A stretch of 51,159 bases of DNA from Mediterranea massiliensis. GTDB taxonomy: Bacteria; Bacteroidota; Bacteroidia; Bacteroidales; Bacteroidaceae. Below the pieces are notes generated by a model, which worked only from the letters and a program-made list of their open reading frames with translations, was not told where the DNA came from and did not search any database. The stretch is from positions 1 through 51,159 of the forward strand of contig SUYA01000015.1 in the NCBI GenBank assembly GCA_015060695.1. Direction: 5' to 3'. A program made the position numbers and the translations under genes. Below, piece after piece: positions 31,961 to 41,627 of this stretch (its first letter is position 1; each line of letters begins with the position of its first letter).

Positions 31961-33352
31961 TTACTCCTTAATCAATTCCTTGTATCGTTCAAAACGACGA
32001 GTGATGTCTCGTACGAAATTGTAAGTTTCTGTGCCACGAAAGTAACCGTGTCGGCATACAGAATCGGTGAAGTATTCTTCATTACTCTTCCATAATAGGC
32101 AAGCCTCTACGTTGTCATACCATACGGTAGGATTCTTTCCATGTTTTTTAGCTAAAGCAATGGCATCGAAAATATGTCCGATTCCAGAATTATATGCTGC
32201 TAATACAAATTTTATTCTTTCCTCTTCAGGAAGTTTTGCAAAACTACGTGTCGTTTGTCCTAAGTACTTTACTGCAGCCTTTACACTCTCTTCCGCATTT
32301 TGTTCTTTGCCAAGAGGTACACCCATGGCACGTGCTGTGCTAGGCATCAGTTGCATGAGTCCTTGAGCGCCAGCCCACGATACTGCAGTGGTGTCGAAGT
32401 TTGATTCGTTGTATGCCAATGAAGCAAGTAATCTCCAATCCCATCCTATCTCTGGAGCATATTTTTTGAATAAGTCATCGTAATGTGATATTTTCCCTTC
32501 CCGTACATTGAGGATAGGTGAATGGGGCATAGCCTTACTTTTTTCAAAATATCGTTTCATACTGGCGGTATAAGCTGGTGAGGTTAAGTTGTCTTTATGC
32601 CAGCGAGTGGCAGCTAATGCTAAACGTGGGGAATTCTTGCGTACAGCCCAAGCTGCTCGTTGATCGAAACTAATAGGAAGCGTAATGTTTAGATTGGGGT
32701 AGTAGGTTTTGTTAAGGCGGGCAATGTCGTTATCTGCCACAGTGTAGTCAATTTTTCCTTGTGCTACTTGAGTTATGAGATCTTCTAATGTAATGCTGTC
32801 GTTGTTAACTAAACATATATTGATACCTCCTCCTAATTCTTTGTTCAAGTTAATCAGTCGTTGGTGGTATTTGCCAGGTTTTACATATATATCTTTGCCT
32901 ACAAGATCGATTACATCTTTTAATATGGGTTGCTTTCCACTACGGCGTTGTACAATTACCTGATGAGTGATGACTTCTTCTCCACAATAAAGCAACTCGT
33001 CTTTGCGCTCTTTGGTGATGGGTAGTGTGTATGCAATCAAGTCACCTTCTCCATTTTGTAACATATCAATCAGTTCTTGAGGGGTACGTCCTGTTTTTAC
33101 GTTAAGTTTCACTCCCAAATGTGCGGCAAATTGTTGGCTCAATTCGTATTGGAATCCCATATCTTCACCTCGATAGGTAAAATAGGTTGTCGAGCTATAC
33201 AAGGTTAATACGGTCAGTTCTCCGCTATCTTTTATTTGTTGTAAATCGTCGTATTCAATGGGTTCTTGTTTGACCGAATGTCCACATCCCCCTATTATTG
33301 GACTAAGTAATATGCCTATTAGAAGTAGAAATATTTGTTTTTTATTCATCAT
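31961..33352 (-). CDS. mltF: Membrane-bound lytic transglycosylase F-like
   Basis: 463 residues from the ATG at 33352 (MMNKKQIFLLLIGILLSPIIGGCG), which puts a clean lipobox (IGGC) after the signal; an ATG at 33400 would add 16 residues before the signal. MltF couples a transporter-like solute-binding domain (about 35-270, LTVLTLYSSTTYFTYRG, GEDMGFQYELSQQFAAHLGV) with a C-terminal transglycosylase domain (YNESNFDTTAVSWAGAQGLMQLMPSTARAMGVP, AAYNSGIGH) that cuts peptidoglycan; the catalytic Glu is in NESNF. Outer-membrane lipoprotein. Tail to tail with metH with only 2 bases between stops. Confidence 0.92.
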   Translation of the reverse strand: MMNKKQIFLLLIGILLSPIIGGCGHSVKQEPIEYDDLQQIKDSGELTVLTLYSSTTYFTYRGEDMGFQYELSQQFAAHLGVKLNVKTGRTPQELIDMLQNGEGDLIAYTLPITKERKDELLYCGEEVITHQVIVQRRSGKQPILKDVIDLVGKDIYVKPGKYHQRLINLNKELGGGINICLVNNDSITLEDLITQVAQGKIDYTVADNDIARLNKTYYPNLNITLPISFDQRAAWAVRKNSPRLALAATRWHKDNLTSPAYTASMKRYFEKSKAMPHSPILNVREGKISHYDDLFKKYAPEIGWDWRLLASLAYNESNFDTTAVSWAGAQGLMQLMPSTARAMGVPLGKEQNAEESVKAAVKYLGQTTRSFAKLPEEERIKFVLAAYNSGIGHIFDAIALAKKHGKNPTVWYDNVEACLLWKSNEEYFTDSVCRHGYFRGTETYNFVRDITRRFERYKELIKE

Positions 33353-33450
33353 TTCGAGTACATTAGTTGTTGGATTACTATGAAATTGGTATTTTTGCAA
33401 CTGATTTTATATTCTACAAATATACGGATAATTCGTAAAACAGACAAATT

Positions 33451-33750
33451 ATGGTAAAGCATATTGTATTATTTAAGTTAAAAGATGAGCTTTCAGTTGA
33501 AGTGAAGTTGGAAGCCATGAACAAATTCAAGCAAGCTATTGAAGCATTGCCAGCAGTCATTCCTTTTATTCGCAGAATAGAAGTGGGGTTGAATATAAAT
33601 CCAGAAGAGGCATGGGAGATTGCTTTGTATAGTGAGTTTGATTCTTTGGATGATGTAAAAGCATACGCAGTGCATCCCCAACATGTGGCTGCTGCTCGCT
33701 TATTGGCTGAAGTGAAAGAGAACCGTTCTTGTGTAGATTATGAAGTATAA
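33451..33750 (+). CDS. Dabb family (stress-responsive alpha/beta barrel) protein
   Basis: 99 residues. Starts MVKHIVLFKLKDE, the classic Dabb opening, followed by an amphipathic helix (EAMNKFKQAIEALPAVIPF), IRRIEVGLN, ALYSEFDSLDDVKAYAVHPQHV and a final helix. Dimeric ferredoxin-like barrels of this family are of broad and mostly unknown function. Cytoplasmic. The DsbD-like gene starts 17 bases later, so the two may share a transcript; no functional link is apparent. Confidence 0.9.
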   Translation: MVKHIVLFKLKDELSVEVKLEAMNKFKQAIEALPAVIPFIRRIEVGLNINPEEAWEIALYSEFDSLDDVKAYAVHPQHVAAARLLAEVKENRSCVDYEV

Positions 33751-33767
33751 AATTACTTTTTAAAAAG

Positions 33768-35726
33768 ATGAAAAAAATATTGTTTTCATGGCTCTTGTTG
33801 CTAGTTACGATAGTGGCTCAAGCACAGATACTTGATCCGGTTACGTTTAAGACAGATTTAAAAAAAGCGGATAATGATATATATGAGTTGATATTTACCG
33901 CTACTATTGAACCGGGGTGGCACGTTTATTCTACAGATTTAGGTGATGGAGGTCCAATATCAGCTACTGTTCATTTTTATAAATTGCAAGGTGTAGAGTT
34001 AGAGGGAAAACTTTTCCCTGTAGGGAAAGAAGTATCTGCTTACGATAATATGTTCGACATGCAGGTACGATACTTTGAAAAACAGGCACAATTGGTACAG
34101 AAACTGAAGATTACATCCAATGAGCCTTTCATTAAGGGTTATTTACAATATGGCGCCTGCAACGATGAGAATTGCCTTCCGCCTACCCAAGTGGATTTTG
34201 AAATTAAACCTACTGCTACGGCCGATGCATCGACCGAAGTAACAACCACTCAGTCGGAAACCGGAACAACAGGAATGAACACTACTCAATTTAATGATTT
34301 GTGGAAGCCTGTAATCAGTGAGTTACAAAGTTTTGGTGAAACTGAAGTATCCACAGATATTTCCTTATGGGCCATTTTTATTGCGGGTTTTTTGGGCGGT
34401 TTTGTAGCCTTATTCACTCCCTGCGTGTGGCCCATTATTCCCATGACTGTGAGTTTCTTCTTGAAACGTAACAAAAATGATAAGGCTAAGGGTATCCGTG
34501 ATGCGTGGACATATGGTGCCTCTATTGTGGTTATTTATGTAACCCTTGGTTTGGCCATCACACTCATCTTCGGAGCCAGTGCTTTGAATGCTCTCTCTAC
34601 GAATGCCATTTTCAATATTCTGTTCTGTCTGATGTTAGTTGTGTTTGCTGCATCTTTCTTTGGCGCATTTGAAATTACCCTACCATCTAAATGGAGCAAT
34701 GCTGTAGATAGTAAGGCTGAATCAACAACTGGTTTGATTAGCATTTTCCTCATGGCATTTACGTTAGCTTTAGTGTCATTCTCGTGTACAGGTCCGATTA
34801 TCGGCTTCTTGTTAGTAGAATTAGGTACATCGGGTAGTCTTTTGGCGCCTGCCATCGGTATGCTTGGTTTTGCTATTGCTTTGGCTTTGCCTTTTACTCT
34901 TTTTGCTCTCTTCCCTACTTGGTTAAAATCCATGCCTAAGTCGGGTGGATGGATGAACGTCATTAAAGTGACATTGGGATTTATTGAATTGGCTTTTGCG
35001 TTGAAATTCCTTTCTGTGGCCGACTTGGCTTACGGATGGCGTATTCTCGATCGTGAGACCTTCCTTTCTATTTGGATAGTATTGTTTGCATTGCTTGGCT
35101 TCTATTTATTGGGTAAGATAAAGTTTCCGCACGATGATGATGATACTAAAATTGGTGTACCTCGTTTCTTTTTGGCTATGACTTCGTTGTCATTTGCTGT
35201 TTATATGGTGCCAGGTCTATGGGGCGCTCCGTTGAAAGCCATTAGTGCTTTTTCTCCTCCCATGAGTACACAAGATTTTAACTTATATACCAACGAAGTA
35301 CATGCTCAGTTTGACGACTATGATATGGGTATGGCCTATGCTCGTCAGCACGATAAACCTGTGATGCTCGATTTTACTGGCTATGGATGTGTTAATTGTC
35401 GTAAGATGGAGTTAGCTGTATGGACGGACGAGAAGGTCAGTAGCCTTATCAACAATGACTATGTACTAATAACCCTTTATGTTGATAATAAAACACCACT
35501 TTCTCAACCAATAACAGTAACCGAAAACGGAAAAGAACGAACCTTGCGTACTGTGGGTGATAAATGGAGTTATCTACAACGTGTTAAGTTTGGAGCCAAT
35601 GCCCAACCCTTTTATGTGCTGATAGATAACGATGGTCGTCCATTGAACAAATCATATTCATTCGACGAGGATATTCCTGCATATGTTGATTTCTTAGAAA
35701 CGGGTTTGAAAAATTACAAGAAATAA
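33768..35726 (+). CDS. dsbD: DsbD-type thiol:disulfide transporter
   Basis: 652 residues. It carries electrons from cytoplasmic thioredoxin to the periplasm. Layout: signal peptide (ILFSWLLLLVTIVAQAQ), N-terminal periplasmic domain (about 20-150, WHVYSTDLG, YGACNDENCLPPTQVDF with a Cys pair), then eight or so membrane segments of the CcdA/DsbD kind (FTPCVWPIIPMTVSFF with the first essential Cys, FSCTGPIIGFLL with the second), and a C-terminal thioredoxin domain (DFTGYGCVNCRKMEL, redox motif CVNC). All three functional domains are present. The N-terminal and C-terminal domains probably serve periplasmic substrates. A terminator follows. Confidence 0.92.
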   Translation: MKKILFSWLLLLVTIVAQAQILDPVTFKTDLKKADNDIYELIFTATIEPGWHVYSTDLGDGGPISATVHFYKLQGVELEGKLFPVGKEVSAYDNMFDMQVRYFEKQAQLVQKLKITSNEPFIKGYLQYGACNDENCLPPTQVDFEIKPTATADASTEVTTTQSETGTTGMNTTQFNDLWKPVISELQSFGETEVSTDISLWAIFIAGFLGGFVALFTPCVWPIIPMTVSFFLKRNKNDKAKGIRDAWTYGASIVVIYVTLGLAITLIFGASALNALSTNAIFNILFCLMLVVFAASFFGAFEITLPSKWSNAVDSKAESTTGLISIFLMAFTLALVSFSCTGPIIGFLLVELGTSGSLLAPAIGMLGFAIALALPFTLFALFPTWLKSMPKSGGWMNVIKVTLGFIELAFALKFLSVADLAYGWRILDRETFLSIWIVLFALLGFYLLGKIKFPHDDDDTKIGVPRFFLAMTSLSFAVYMVPGLWGAPLKAISAFSPPMSTQDFNLYTNEVHAQFDDYDMGMAYARQHDKPVMLDFTGYGCVNCRKMELAVWTDEKVSSLINNDYVLITLYVDNKTPLSQPITVTENGKERTLRTVGDKWSYLQRVKFGANAQPFYVLIDNDGRPLNKSYSFDEDIPAYVDFLETGLKNYKK

Positions 35727-35740
35727 GAAAGCAAAGAATA

Positions 35741-35781
35741 ATTGTCTCGGAGTTCAGAGTAGGACTTCGAGACAATTTTTT
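35741..35781 (+). terminator. Terminator of dsbD
   Basis: ATTGTCTCG (35741-35749) pairs with CGAGACAAT (35768-35776), extended inward by an imperfect GAGT/ACTT stretch, and is followed by TTTTTA. Confidence 0.8.
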
Positions 35782-35814
35782 ATTGAAAATAACCAAATCT
35801 AATACTATGATGCT

Positions 35815-38800
35815 ATGAAAACAAAAAAGTTTGGATGGAGAAAGAAGTGCTATGCTACTCTTCTTTTATTGACATTTAACTTCTTGCTAGCTTGTACACC
35901 AATTGAGAGAAAAGATATTCTTACTATGTATAATGAATTTCAGTCGGTACCAGATTCTACTCGTACTAAAGTGTGGTGGTTTCATGGTGAGACGGAAACT
36001 ACTTATGAAGGAATAACAGCCGATCTTGAAGCTTATCGTAATGCCGGAGTGGGAGGAGTGGTTTACTACGACCAGATACATGGAGATGGAAAAGGAGCTG
36101 ATAGTATTTTCTCGTTCCGATGGTGGGAAACATTGAAATTTGCAGCATCCGAAGCTAAACGATTAGGTTTGACGTTTGAGATAAACCTCTCCAATGGCTT
36201 CGTAGCAGGTGGTCCTTGGATTACAAAAGAGATGAGTATGAAACGCCTCTGTCATAGCTATCTATTGATAGATGGTGGTACGACGTACAATGATATTTTA
36301 CCCTCTCCTTCCTCTGATCAGTTTTGGGATATTAAGACTTTGGCATTTCCGGTACCATCAAGTGTAAAATGGGAAGAAAAAATATTGATAGAGAAAACGG
36401 TGAAATTTGATAAACCAACACTGTTAACTTATGATTTTGGTCAACCTTTTACTGCTCGTTCATTGACATATAGCGAATATAATACAGCCAAGCATCCGAC
36501 AGTATCCATGAATTGGCCAGGACCATCGTCTGATAAATTCTATGGAGATGGATTCCTTGAAATGCCTCCAATTGGACAGTTAGAAATATCTGATGATGGC
36601 GTAAATTGGCAAGTCGTACGCGATATACCTACCCTTTATAACATCCATTACCGGGTAAAGACCATTTCTTTCCCTGCTGTAACAGCTCGCTATTTTCGCT
36701 TAAATTTACACGATTGGAACCGTCAAGACGGTCAGCGTTTACGCACATTAGAAATTCGAAAAGCCACCCTATCGGCACAGGCTATGACCGATGAATGGGA
36801 GAACAAAGCCGGGATAAATAGTGATTATACTATAGCCAATCATACTCCTTCATACACTGAAAACGAGGTGATAAATCCTGATGAAATTATTGATTTAAGC
36901 CATCTGCTTCAAGCCGATGGACGCTTAGAATGGTCAGCACCCAATGATGGAAGGAAGTGGGTTATCCTTCGAATAGCTCAAACTTCTACCCGAGGGCGAA
37001 CAAAACATGGACGTCCCGGACAAATGGGTTTAGAGTGTGATAAAATGTTGAAATCGGCAGCAAAGCTGCAGTGGGATAACTTTGCCAAAGTGATTCTCGA
37101 TACATTAGCCCATTATGACCTGAAACCTATTGGAGTAGTGATGGATAGTCACGAAATGGGAAGTCAGAATTGGACACACGGTTACGAGAGAGAGTTTGAG
37201 GCATTTAAGGGATATGATATAACTCCTTATCTTCCTGCTTTGTTGGGATATGTGGTAGAAACGAAAGAAAAATCTGATAAGATTCTCTTCCATCATCGTC
37301 AAACTATTGCTCATTTAGTTAATCACCGTTATTTTGCTGTGCTTGATACGTTGGCAATGAATGAGGGGGTGATGTTGACGGCACAAGCTACCGGGAACGG
37401 ACAGAGTATGACTTCGGATAATATCTCTGCTAAAGGAAGTGTGCGTCGGCCACAAGGAGAGTTTTGGGGGAAGCACAACAATTCCTGTTATGACATCAAA
37501 GAAGTTGCTTCGGCTGCTCATCTCTATGGGAAACCGATAGCTTCGGCTGAGGCTTATACTGATGTAAAATATAGTCAGACATTGTCGTATTTCAAAACTT
37601 TGGCAGATTATGCTTATGCTTATCAATTAAATGAGTTCATGGTGTGTGCCAGTGCTTATCAGCCATGGTTAGACCGTTATCCAGGGAATACGGCTAATGG
37701 ACGTGAATATTGTTTGAATCGAAACAATACAATGTGGCCCCTTAGTCGAGGATTTTGGGATTATCAGTCACGATGTGCCTATATGATGCGCCAAGGGAAA
37801 CCGGTAGTAGATTTATGTATCTATTTAGGTAGTGAAGTGTCTAATAAAATATTGTCTCATCGTTTGCCTCAAATTCCCGAAGGCTATAATTGGGATGTGT
37901 GTACCGATGATGCGTTGCTTAATTTGTTTTATGCCGATTCGGGGTTATTGAAGGCTAAAAGTGGCATGACCTATCGAGTGTTAGTTGTCGAACGAATGGC
38001 GCGTTTGACAGAAGAAGCCGAAAATAAGATATGCCAACTTCAGCGACATGGTGTCAAAGTGTATGATGCACGAAAGGAAGGTGATTATAATTTAAATGTA
38101 TTTTTAAATTCAACAGACCTTCTTCCCGATGTGATATTTCAAAGTGCGAATAAGCCTAATGATCGTCTTTTCTTTGCTCACCGTAATAGCGATGCCTTTG
38201 ATATTTATTTCTTTGATAATCATAGCGATTCTGCTTATGTTGATGATGTGGTAATGCGGGACTCAAAGGGGAAGATGGCTGAGTTTTGGAATCCCGATAC
38301 AGGCAAACGATATGTTATACCTGTTTCAACAACTGCTGATGGAGATTTGTCTATTCGTTTGTCGCTTGCTCCTCACGAAGCTGGTTTTATTGTACTTTGT
38401 CCTAATGATGCTTTACCTGCTTCCACTCTTTCCCGCACCTGGGGTAGCGATTCCGAAATAATATATCTGAATGAGGATTGGAAGGTCGATTTTCATTTGC
38501 CTAACGGTGTACGCACGGTGAATATGCCTCACCTTATATCGTGGATAGATTTTGAAGATGAGGCATTGAAACATCATTCCGGGTTGGCTGTTTATCGAAA
38601 AAACATTGAAATATCGAAATCCTATGATGGACGACGTATCTACTTACATATTCAAGGTCTTGAGGCTGTGTCAAGGGTATGGCTAAACGGTAAAGAAGTT
38701 GGTTATCTTTGGTGTGCTCCTTGGGAAGTAGATATCACCGATTTCTTCCATGAGGGAGAAAACGAATTGGTGATAGAGGTAGCCAATCAATTGACTAATC

Positions 38801-38928
38801 GCATGATAGGGGATTTGGCACTTCCTGAAGCACAACGGACAACGTGGGCAACCTTCCCTCTTGTAGATAAAACCACGAAATTATTGCCGGCTGGTATAAC
38901 TAAAGGTGTGAGAATAGTTATCAGATAG
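35815..38928 (+). CDS. GH106-like alpha-L-rhamnosidase lipoprotein
   Basis: 1037 residues. The signal peptide has a lipobox at LLAC (Cys about 27), so it is surface- or periplasm-anchored. The glycosidase part begins WWFHGETETTYEGITADLEAYRNAGVGGVVYYDQ and carries WWETLKFAASEAKRLGLTFEINLSNGFVAGGPWITKEMSMK, the pattern of GH106 rhamnosidases; further catalytic-domain blocks include GVVMDSHEMGSQNW and IASAEAYTD. The last about 120 residues (YLHIQGLEAVSRVWLNGKEVG) form a galactose-binding-like beta-sandwich. GH106 enzymes normally sit in carbohydrate utilisation loci with SusC/SusD, regulators and other hydrolases, yet none is nearby; this one stands alone. Rhamnose specificity is inferred from family membership. 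Confidence 0.82.
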   Translation: MKTKKFGWRKKCYATLLLLTFNFLLACTPIERKDILTMYNEFQSVPDSTRTKVWWFHGETETTYEGITADLEAYRNAGVGGVVYYDQIHGDGKGADSIFSFRWWETLKFAASEAKRLGLTFEINLSNGFVAGGPWITKEMSMKRLCHSYLLIDGGTTYNDILPSPSSDQFWDIKTLAFPVPSSVKWEEKILIEKTVKFDKPTLLTYDFGQPFTARSLTYSEYNTAKHPTVSMNWPGPSSDKFYGDGFLEMPPIGQLEISDDGVNWQVVRDIPTLYNIHYRVKTISFPAVTARYFRLNLHDWNRQDGQRLRTLEIRKATLSAQAMTDEWENKAGINSDYTIANHTPSYTENEVINPDEIIDLSHLLQADGRLEWSAPNDGRKWVILRIAQTSTRGRTKHGRPGQMGLECDKMLKSAAKLQWDNFAKVILDTLAHYDLKPIGVVMDSHEMGSQNWTHGYEREFEAFKGYDITPYLPALLGYVVETKEKSDKILFHHRQTIAHLVNHRYFAVLDTLAMNEGVMLTAQATGNGQSMTSDNISAKGSVRRPQGEFWGKHNNSCYDIKEVASAAHLYGKPIASAEAYTDVKYSQTLSYFKTLADYAYAYQLNEFMVCASAYQPWLDRYPGNTANGREYCLNRNNTMWPLSRGFWDYQSRCAYMMRQGKPVVDLCIYLGSEVSNKILSHRLPQIPEGYNWDVCTDDALLNLFYADSGLLKAKSGMTYRVLVVERMARLTEEAENKICQLQRHGVKVYDARKEGDYNLNVFLNSTDLLPDVIFQSANKPNDRLFFAHRNSDAFDIYFFDNHSDSAYVDDVVMRDSKGKMAEFWNPDTGKRYVIPVSTTADGDLSIRLSLAPHEAGFIVLCPNDALPASTLSRTWGSDSEIIYLNEDWKVDFHLPNGVRTVNMPHLISWIDFEDEALKHHSGLAVYRKNIEISKSYDGRRIYLHIQGLEAVSRVWLNGKEVGYLWCAPWEVDITDFFHEGENELVIEVANQLTNRMIGDLALPEAQRTTWATFPLVDKTTKLLPAGITKGVRIVIR

Positions 38929-38940
38929 CTTTCTTTTTTT

Positions 38941-39339
38941 TTATCCAATGCTTAGTAATTCAATTTCAAAAATTAATGTTGAGCCTCCAGGTATGCCGGG
39001 TTGTGAGAATTTTCCATATCCCATTTCAGCAGGAAGGTAGATTTCCTATTTATCACCTATGTGCATTTGTTGCATGGCTATTATCCAACCCTCAATCAAG
39101 TCAGACAATCGGCAGGCCAATGGTACACCCCCACGACTACTATCAAATTTCTTCCCGTTGATGGTCCAACCCGTATAATGAGCTGTGATAATGCTTCTGG
39201 GTGTAGGTTGTGAACTTGTTTTATCGCCAGACTTTAGCACTTTGTAATAGATACCTTTAGATAGAGTCATTACCCCTGCTTCCTTACTCTTGTTTTCTAA
39301 CCATTCCCGATTAGTTTTAATATACTCTTGTTTTGCCAT
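38941..39339 (-). pseudogene. FKBP-type peptidyl-prolyl isomerase broken by Trp-to-amber change
   Basis: From ATG 39339 (MAKQEYIKTNREW) the frame runs to TAG at 39046-39048, then continues without another stop to TAA at 38941-38943, 132 codons in all. Before the stop: SIITAHYTGWTINGKKFDSSRGG and LIEGWIIAMQQMHIGDK. After it: EIYLPAEMGYGKFSQPGIPGGSTLIFEIELL. In FKBP relatives the residue between GDK and the acidic residue is a Trp, so one base change (C to T at 39047 on the plus strand) turned TGG into TAG. Without suppression the product lacks the active-site strands. It could also be a sequencing error. Convergent with the GH106-like gene, 12 bases apart. Confidence 0.85.
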
Positions 39340-39520
39340 ATTTCGATATTTTTGTTTTTGGTACAAAGATAGCAATTTTAAGTTATTGTTGTTCTATAGA
39401 AAGAAACACTCTTCCTGTCACTTCTCTAAAATTCTTTATATACCTGCTTCCGACTGGATAAAAATGCGATTTGTTGTTCAATTGGTCAATTAAATTCATG
39501 AGTATCTATTATAAAATTAC

Positions 39521-39529
39521 TATCTTTGC
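39521..39529 (+). promoter_or_regulatory. -7 element of the LysE-type operon
   Basis: TATCTTTGC is a perfect match to TAnnTTTGC, 24 bases before the ATG at 39554. No convincing -33. Confidence 0.5.
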
Positions 39530-39553
39530 TCCCTCAAAAAAATCGTAACGAAA

Positions 39554-40207
39554 ATGGCAGAGATAGAATCATTGTTGAATTTGTTGTGGAAAGGCATTGT
39601 AATCGGTATTATTGTGTCAGCACCGCTTGGCCCTGTGGGTGTGTTGTGCATACAACGTACTTTGAATAAAGGGCGTTGGTATGGCTTTGTTACAGGTATC
39701 GGTGCTACAATCAGTGACATCTGTTATGCATTGTTTACGGGCTATGGTATGAGTTTTGTTTTTGATTATGTACAACAGAATATCTTTTATTTGCAATTGT
39801 TGGGAAGTTTAATGCTAATGGCATTTGGTATTCATACCTTCCGTAGCAATCCGGTGCAATCTATTCGTCCTTCTTCTGGTAAAAAAGGAACTTATCTGCA
39901 TAATTTGATTACCGCTTTTTTTGTTACACTATCCAACCCTCTTATTATTTTCCTATTTATAGGTTTGTTTGCTCGTTTTGCTTTTGTTAGTGAGGGTGTA
40001 TTGGTGTTCGAAGCCTTTTGGGGATATTTAGCTATTGCGGCAGGTGCATTGAGTTGGTGGTTCGGATTGACTTATTTTGTCAATAAAATACGCAAGCGTT
40101 TCGATATGCGTGGAATTTGGGTGTTGAATAGGATAATTGGTAGTATTGTAACTATCGTCTCTTTGGTAGGATTTATCTTTACGTTGATGGGACAGTCACT
40201 ATATTAA
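39554..40207 (+). CDS. LysE-family transporter
   Basis: 217 residues, about six membrane segments, the size of the LysE/RhtB family of amino-acid exporters. Seen: GIVIGIIVSAPLGPVGVLCIQRTLNKGRWYGFVTGIGATISDICYAL, the family start with the PxGPV pattern; LQLLGSLMLMAFGIHTF; and FFVTLSNPLIIFLFIGLFA with the conserved NP. Inner membrane. The substrate is unknown. First gene of a four-gene run ending with prfC; spacing to the next gene is 10 bases. Confidence 0.9.
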   Translation: MAEIESLLNLLWKGIVIGIIVSAPLGPVGVLCIQRTLNKGRWYGFVTGIGATISDICYALFTGYGMSFVFDYVQQNIFYLQLLGSLMLMAFGIHTFRSNPVQSIRPSSGKKGTYLHNLITAFFVTLSNPLIIFLFIGLFARFAFVSEGVLVFEAFWGYLAIAAGALSWWFGLTYFVNKIRKRFDMRGIWVLNRIIGSIVTIVSLVGFIFTLMGQSLY

Positions 40208-40217
40208 TAAAGATAAG

Positions 40218-40757
40218 ATGAAAATAGCACAGCAATTGAAAGAGAAAAATATTGCCGAGTATCTTATTTATATGTGGCAAGTAGAGGATTTAATCCGCGC
40301 TAATAATTGCGACATGGTGACCATTACCCGGCAGTTGATAAATAGTTATCCGCAAGAAGAGCAATCGGCCTTACAAGAATGGTATACTAATCTGTGTGAG
40401 ATGATGCGTGTTGAAGGGGTAAAAGAGAGAGGACATTTACAGATTAATAGGAATGTGATTCTGAATCTGATGGAGTTGCATGCTATGTTGTTATCCTCTA
40501 CCAAATATCCATTTTATAATGCTAGCTACTTCAGAGCGTTGCCTTTTATTGTGGAGCTTCGGCAAAAAAACAGAAACAACGATGAGTCGGAATTAGAAAC
40601 TTGTTTTGAGGCAATGTATGGCATACTGTTGTTGCGCTTACAGAAAAAAGAAATCAGTAAAGAGACAAAAAAAGCTATCGAAGCAATCGGCTCGTTCTTG
40701 TCTTTGCTTGCTAATTATTATGAGAAGGATAAAAAAGGCGAATTGGAAATAGACTAA
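40218..40757 (+). CDS. DUF4924 family protein
   Basis: 179 residues, a Bacteroidetes family without assigned function. Features seen: MKIAQQLKEKNIAEYLIYMWQVEDLIRAN at the N-terminus, a highly helical body rich in Glu and Leu, and a C-terminal charged segment. No signal peptide and no membrane segment, so cytoplasmic. The motif NIAEYLIYMWQVED and the position after a LysE-like gene and before rfbD match what I remember for this family. It is probably an all-helical protein; its role is unknown. Confidence 0.8.
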   Translation: MKIAQQLKEKNIAEYLIYMWQVEDLIRANNCDMVTITRQLINSYPQEEQSALQEWYTNLCEMMRVEGVKERGHLQINRNVILNLMELHAMLLSSTKYPFYNASYFRALPFIVELRQKNRNNDESELETCFEAMYGILLLRLQKKEISKETKKAIEAIGSFLSLLANYYEKDKKGELEID

Positions 40758-40769
40758 ATTTGATTAAAT

Positions 40770-41627
40770 ATGAAAATATTAATTACCGGTGCTAACGGTC
40801 AGTTGGGCAATGAAATGCAGATTCTGGCTCAAGAAAATAATCAACATGAATATATCTTTACAGATGTACAAGAATTGGATATCTGCAATGAGCAGGCCGT
40901 TCGTATGTTTGTGAAAGAGAATGGAGTGGAAGTAATTGTGAATTGTGCCGCTTACACCGCTGTAGATAAAGCTGAGGATGATGAGGCATTTGCCGATAAA
41001 CTGAATCATGTGGCACCAGGTTATCTTGCTTCGGCTGCCGAAGAGGTGGGGGCATCGTTGATTCATGTATCTACAGACTATGTTTTTGATGGTACGGCTC
41101 ATGTGCCTTATACGGAAGATATTTCACCTTGTCCCAATTCTGCTTACGGACGTACCAAATTAGCAGGCGAGCAAGTGGTGATGCAACAATGTAGTCGTGC
41201 TATGGTAATACGCACAGCATGGCTTTACTCTATTTATGGCAATAACTTTGTGAAGACCATGATTCGTTTAGGAAAGGAACGAGAGACTCTTGGTGTCGTG
41301 TTTGATCAAATAGGTACCCCAACTTATGCCAACGACTTGGCACGTTCCATCATGGTTGCCATCAATCAGGGCATTGTGTCGGGAATCTATCACTTTAGTA
41401 ACGAAGGTGTGTGTTCTTGGTATGACTTTACACGTGCTATTCATCGCATGGCGGGCATCACGACTTGCAAAGTATCACCGCTACATACCTACGAGTATCC
41501 GGCTAAAGCACCACGCCCCAACTACTCGGTCTTGGACAAGACAAAAATTAAGAGTATCTATAACCTCGCTATACCACATTGGGAAGAGTCACTTCAGAAA
41601 TGCGTAAATTTATTGATGGAAGTATGA
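40770..41627 (+). CDS. rfbD: dTDP-4-dehydrorhamnose reductase
   Basis: 285 residues. The last enzyme of dTDP-L-rhamnose synthesis, NAD(P)H-dependent. Seen: [15 protein letters not shown] (nucleotide loop GxxGxxG), [35 protein letters not shown] with the catalytic Tyr/Lys pair (YxxxK), and [20 protein letters not shown]. The other rhamnose genes (rfbA, B, C) are not in the window. It supplies rhamnose for surface polysaccharide. Its TGA stop overlaps the prfC ATG (ATGA), so the two are coupled. Confidence 0.95.
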   Translation: MKILITGANGQLGNEMQILAQENNQHEYIFTDVQELDICNEQAVRMFVKENGVEVIVNCAAYTAVDKAEDDEAFADKLNHVAPGYLASAAEEVGASLIHVSTDYVFDGTAHVPYTEDISPCPNSAYGRTKLAGEQVVMQQCSRAMVIRTAWLYSIYGNNFVKTMIRLGKERETLGVVFDQIGTPTYANDLARSIMVAINQGIVSGIYHFSNEGVCSWYDFTRAIHRMAGITTCKVSPLHTYEYPAKAPRPNYSVLDKTKIKSIYNLAIPHWEESLQKCVNLLMEV

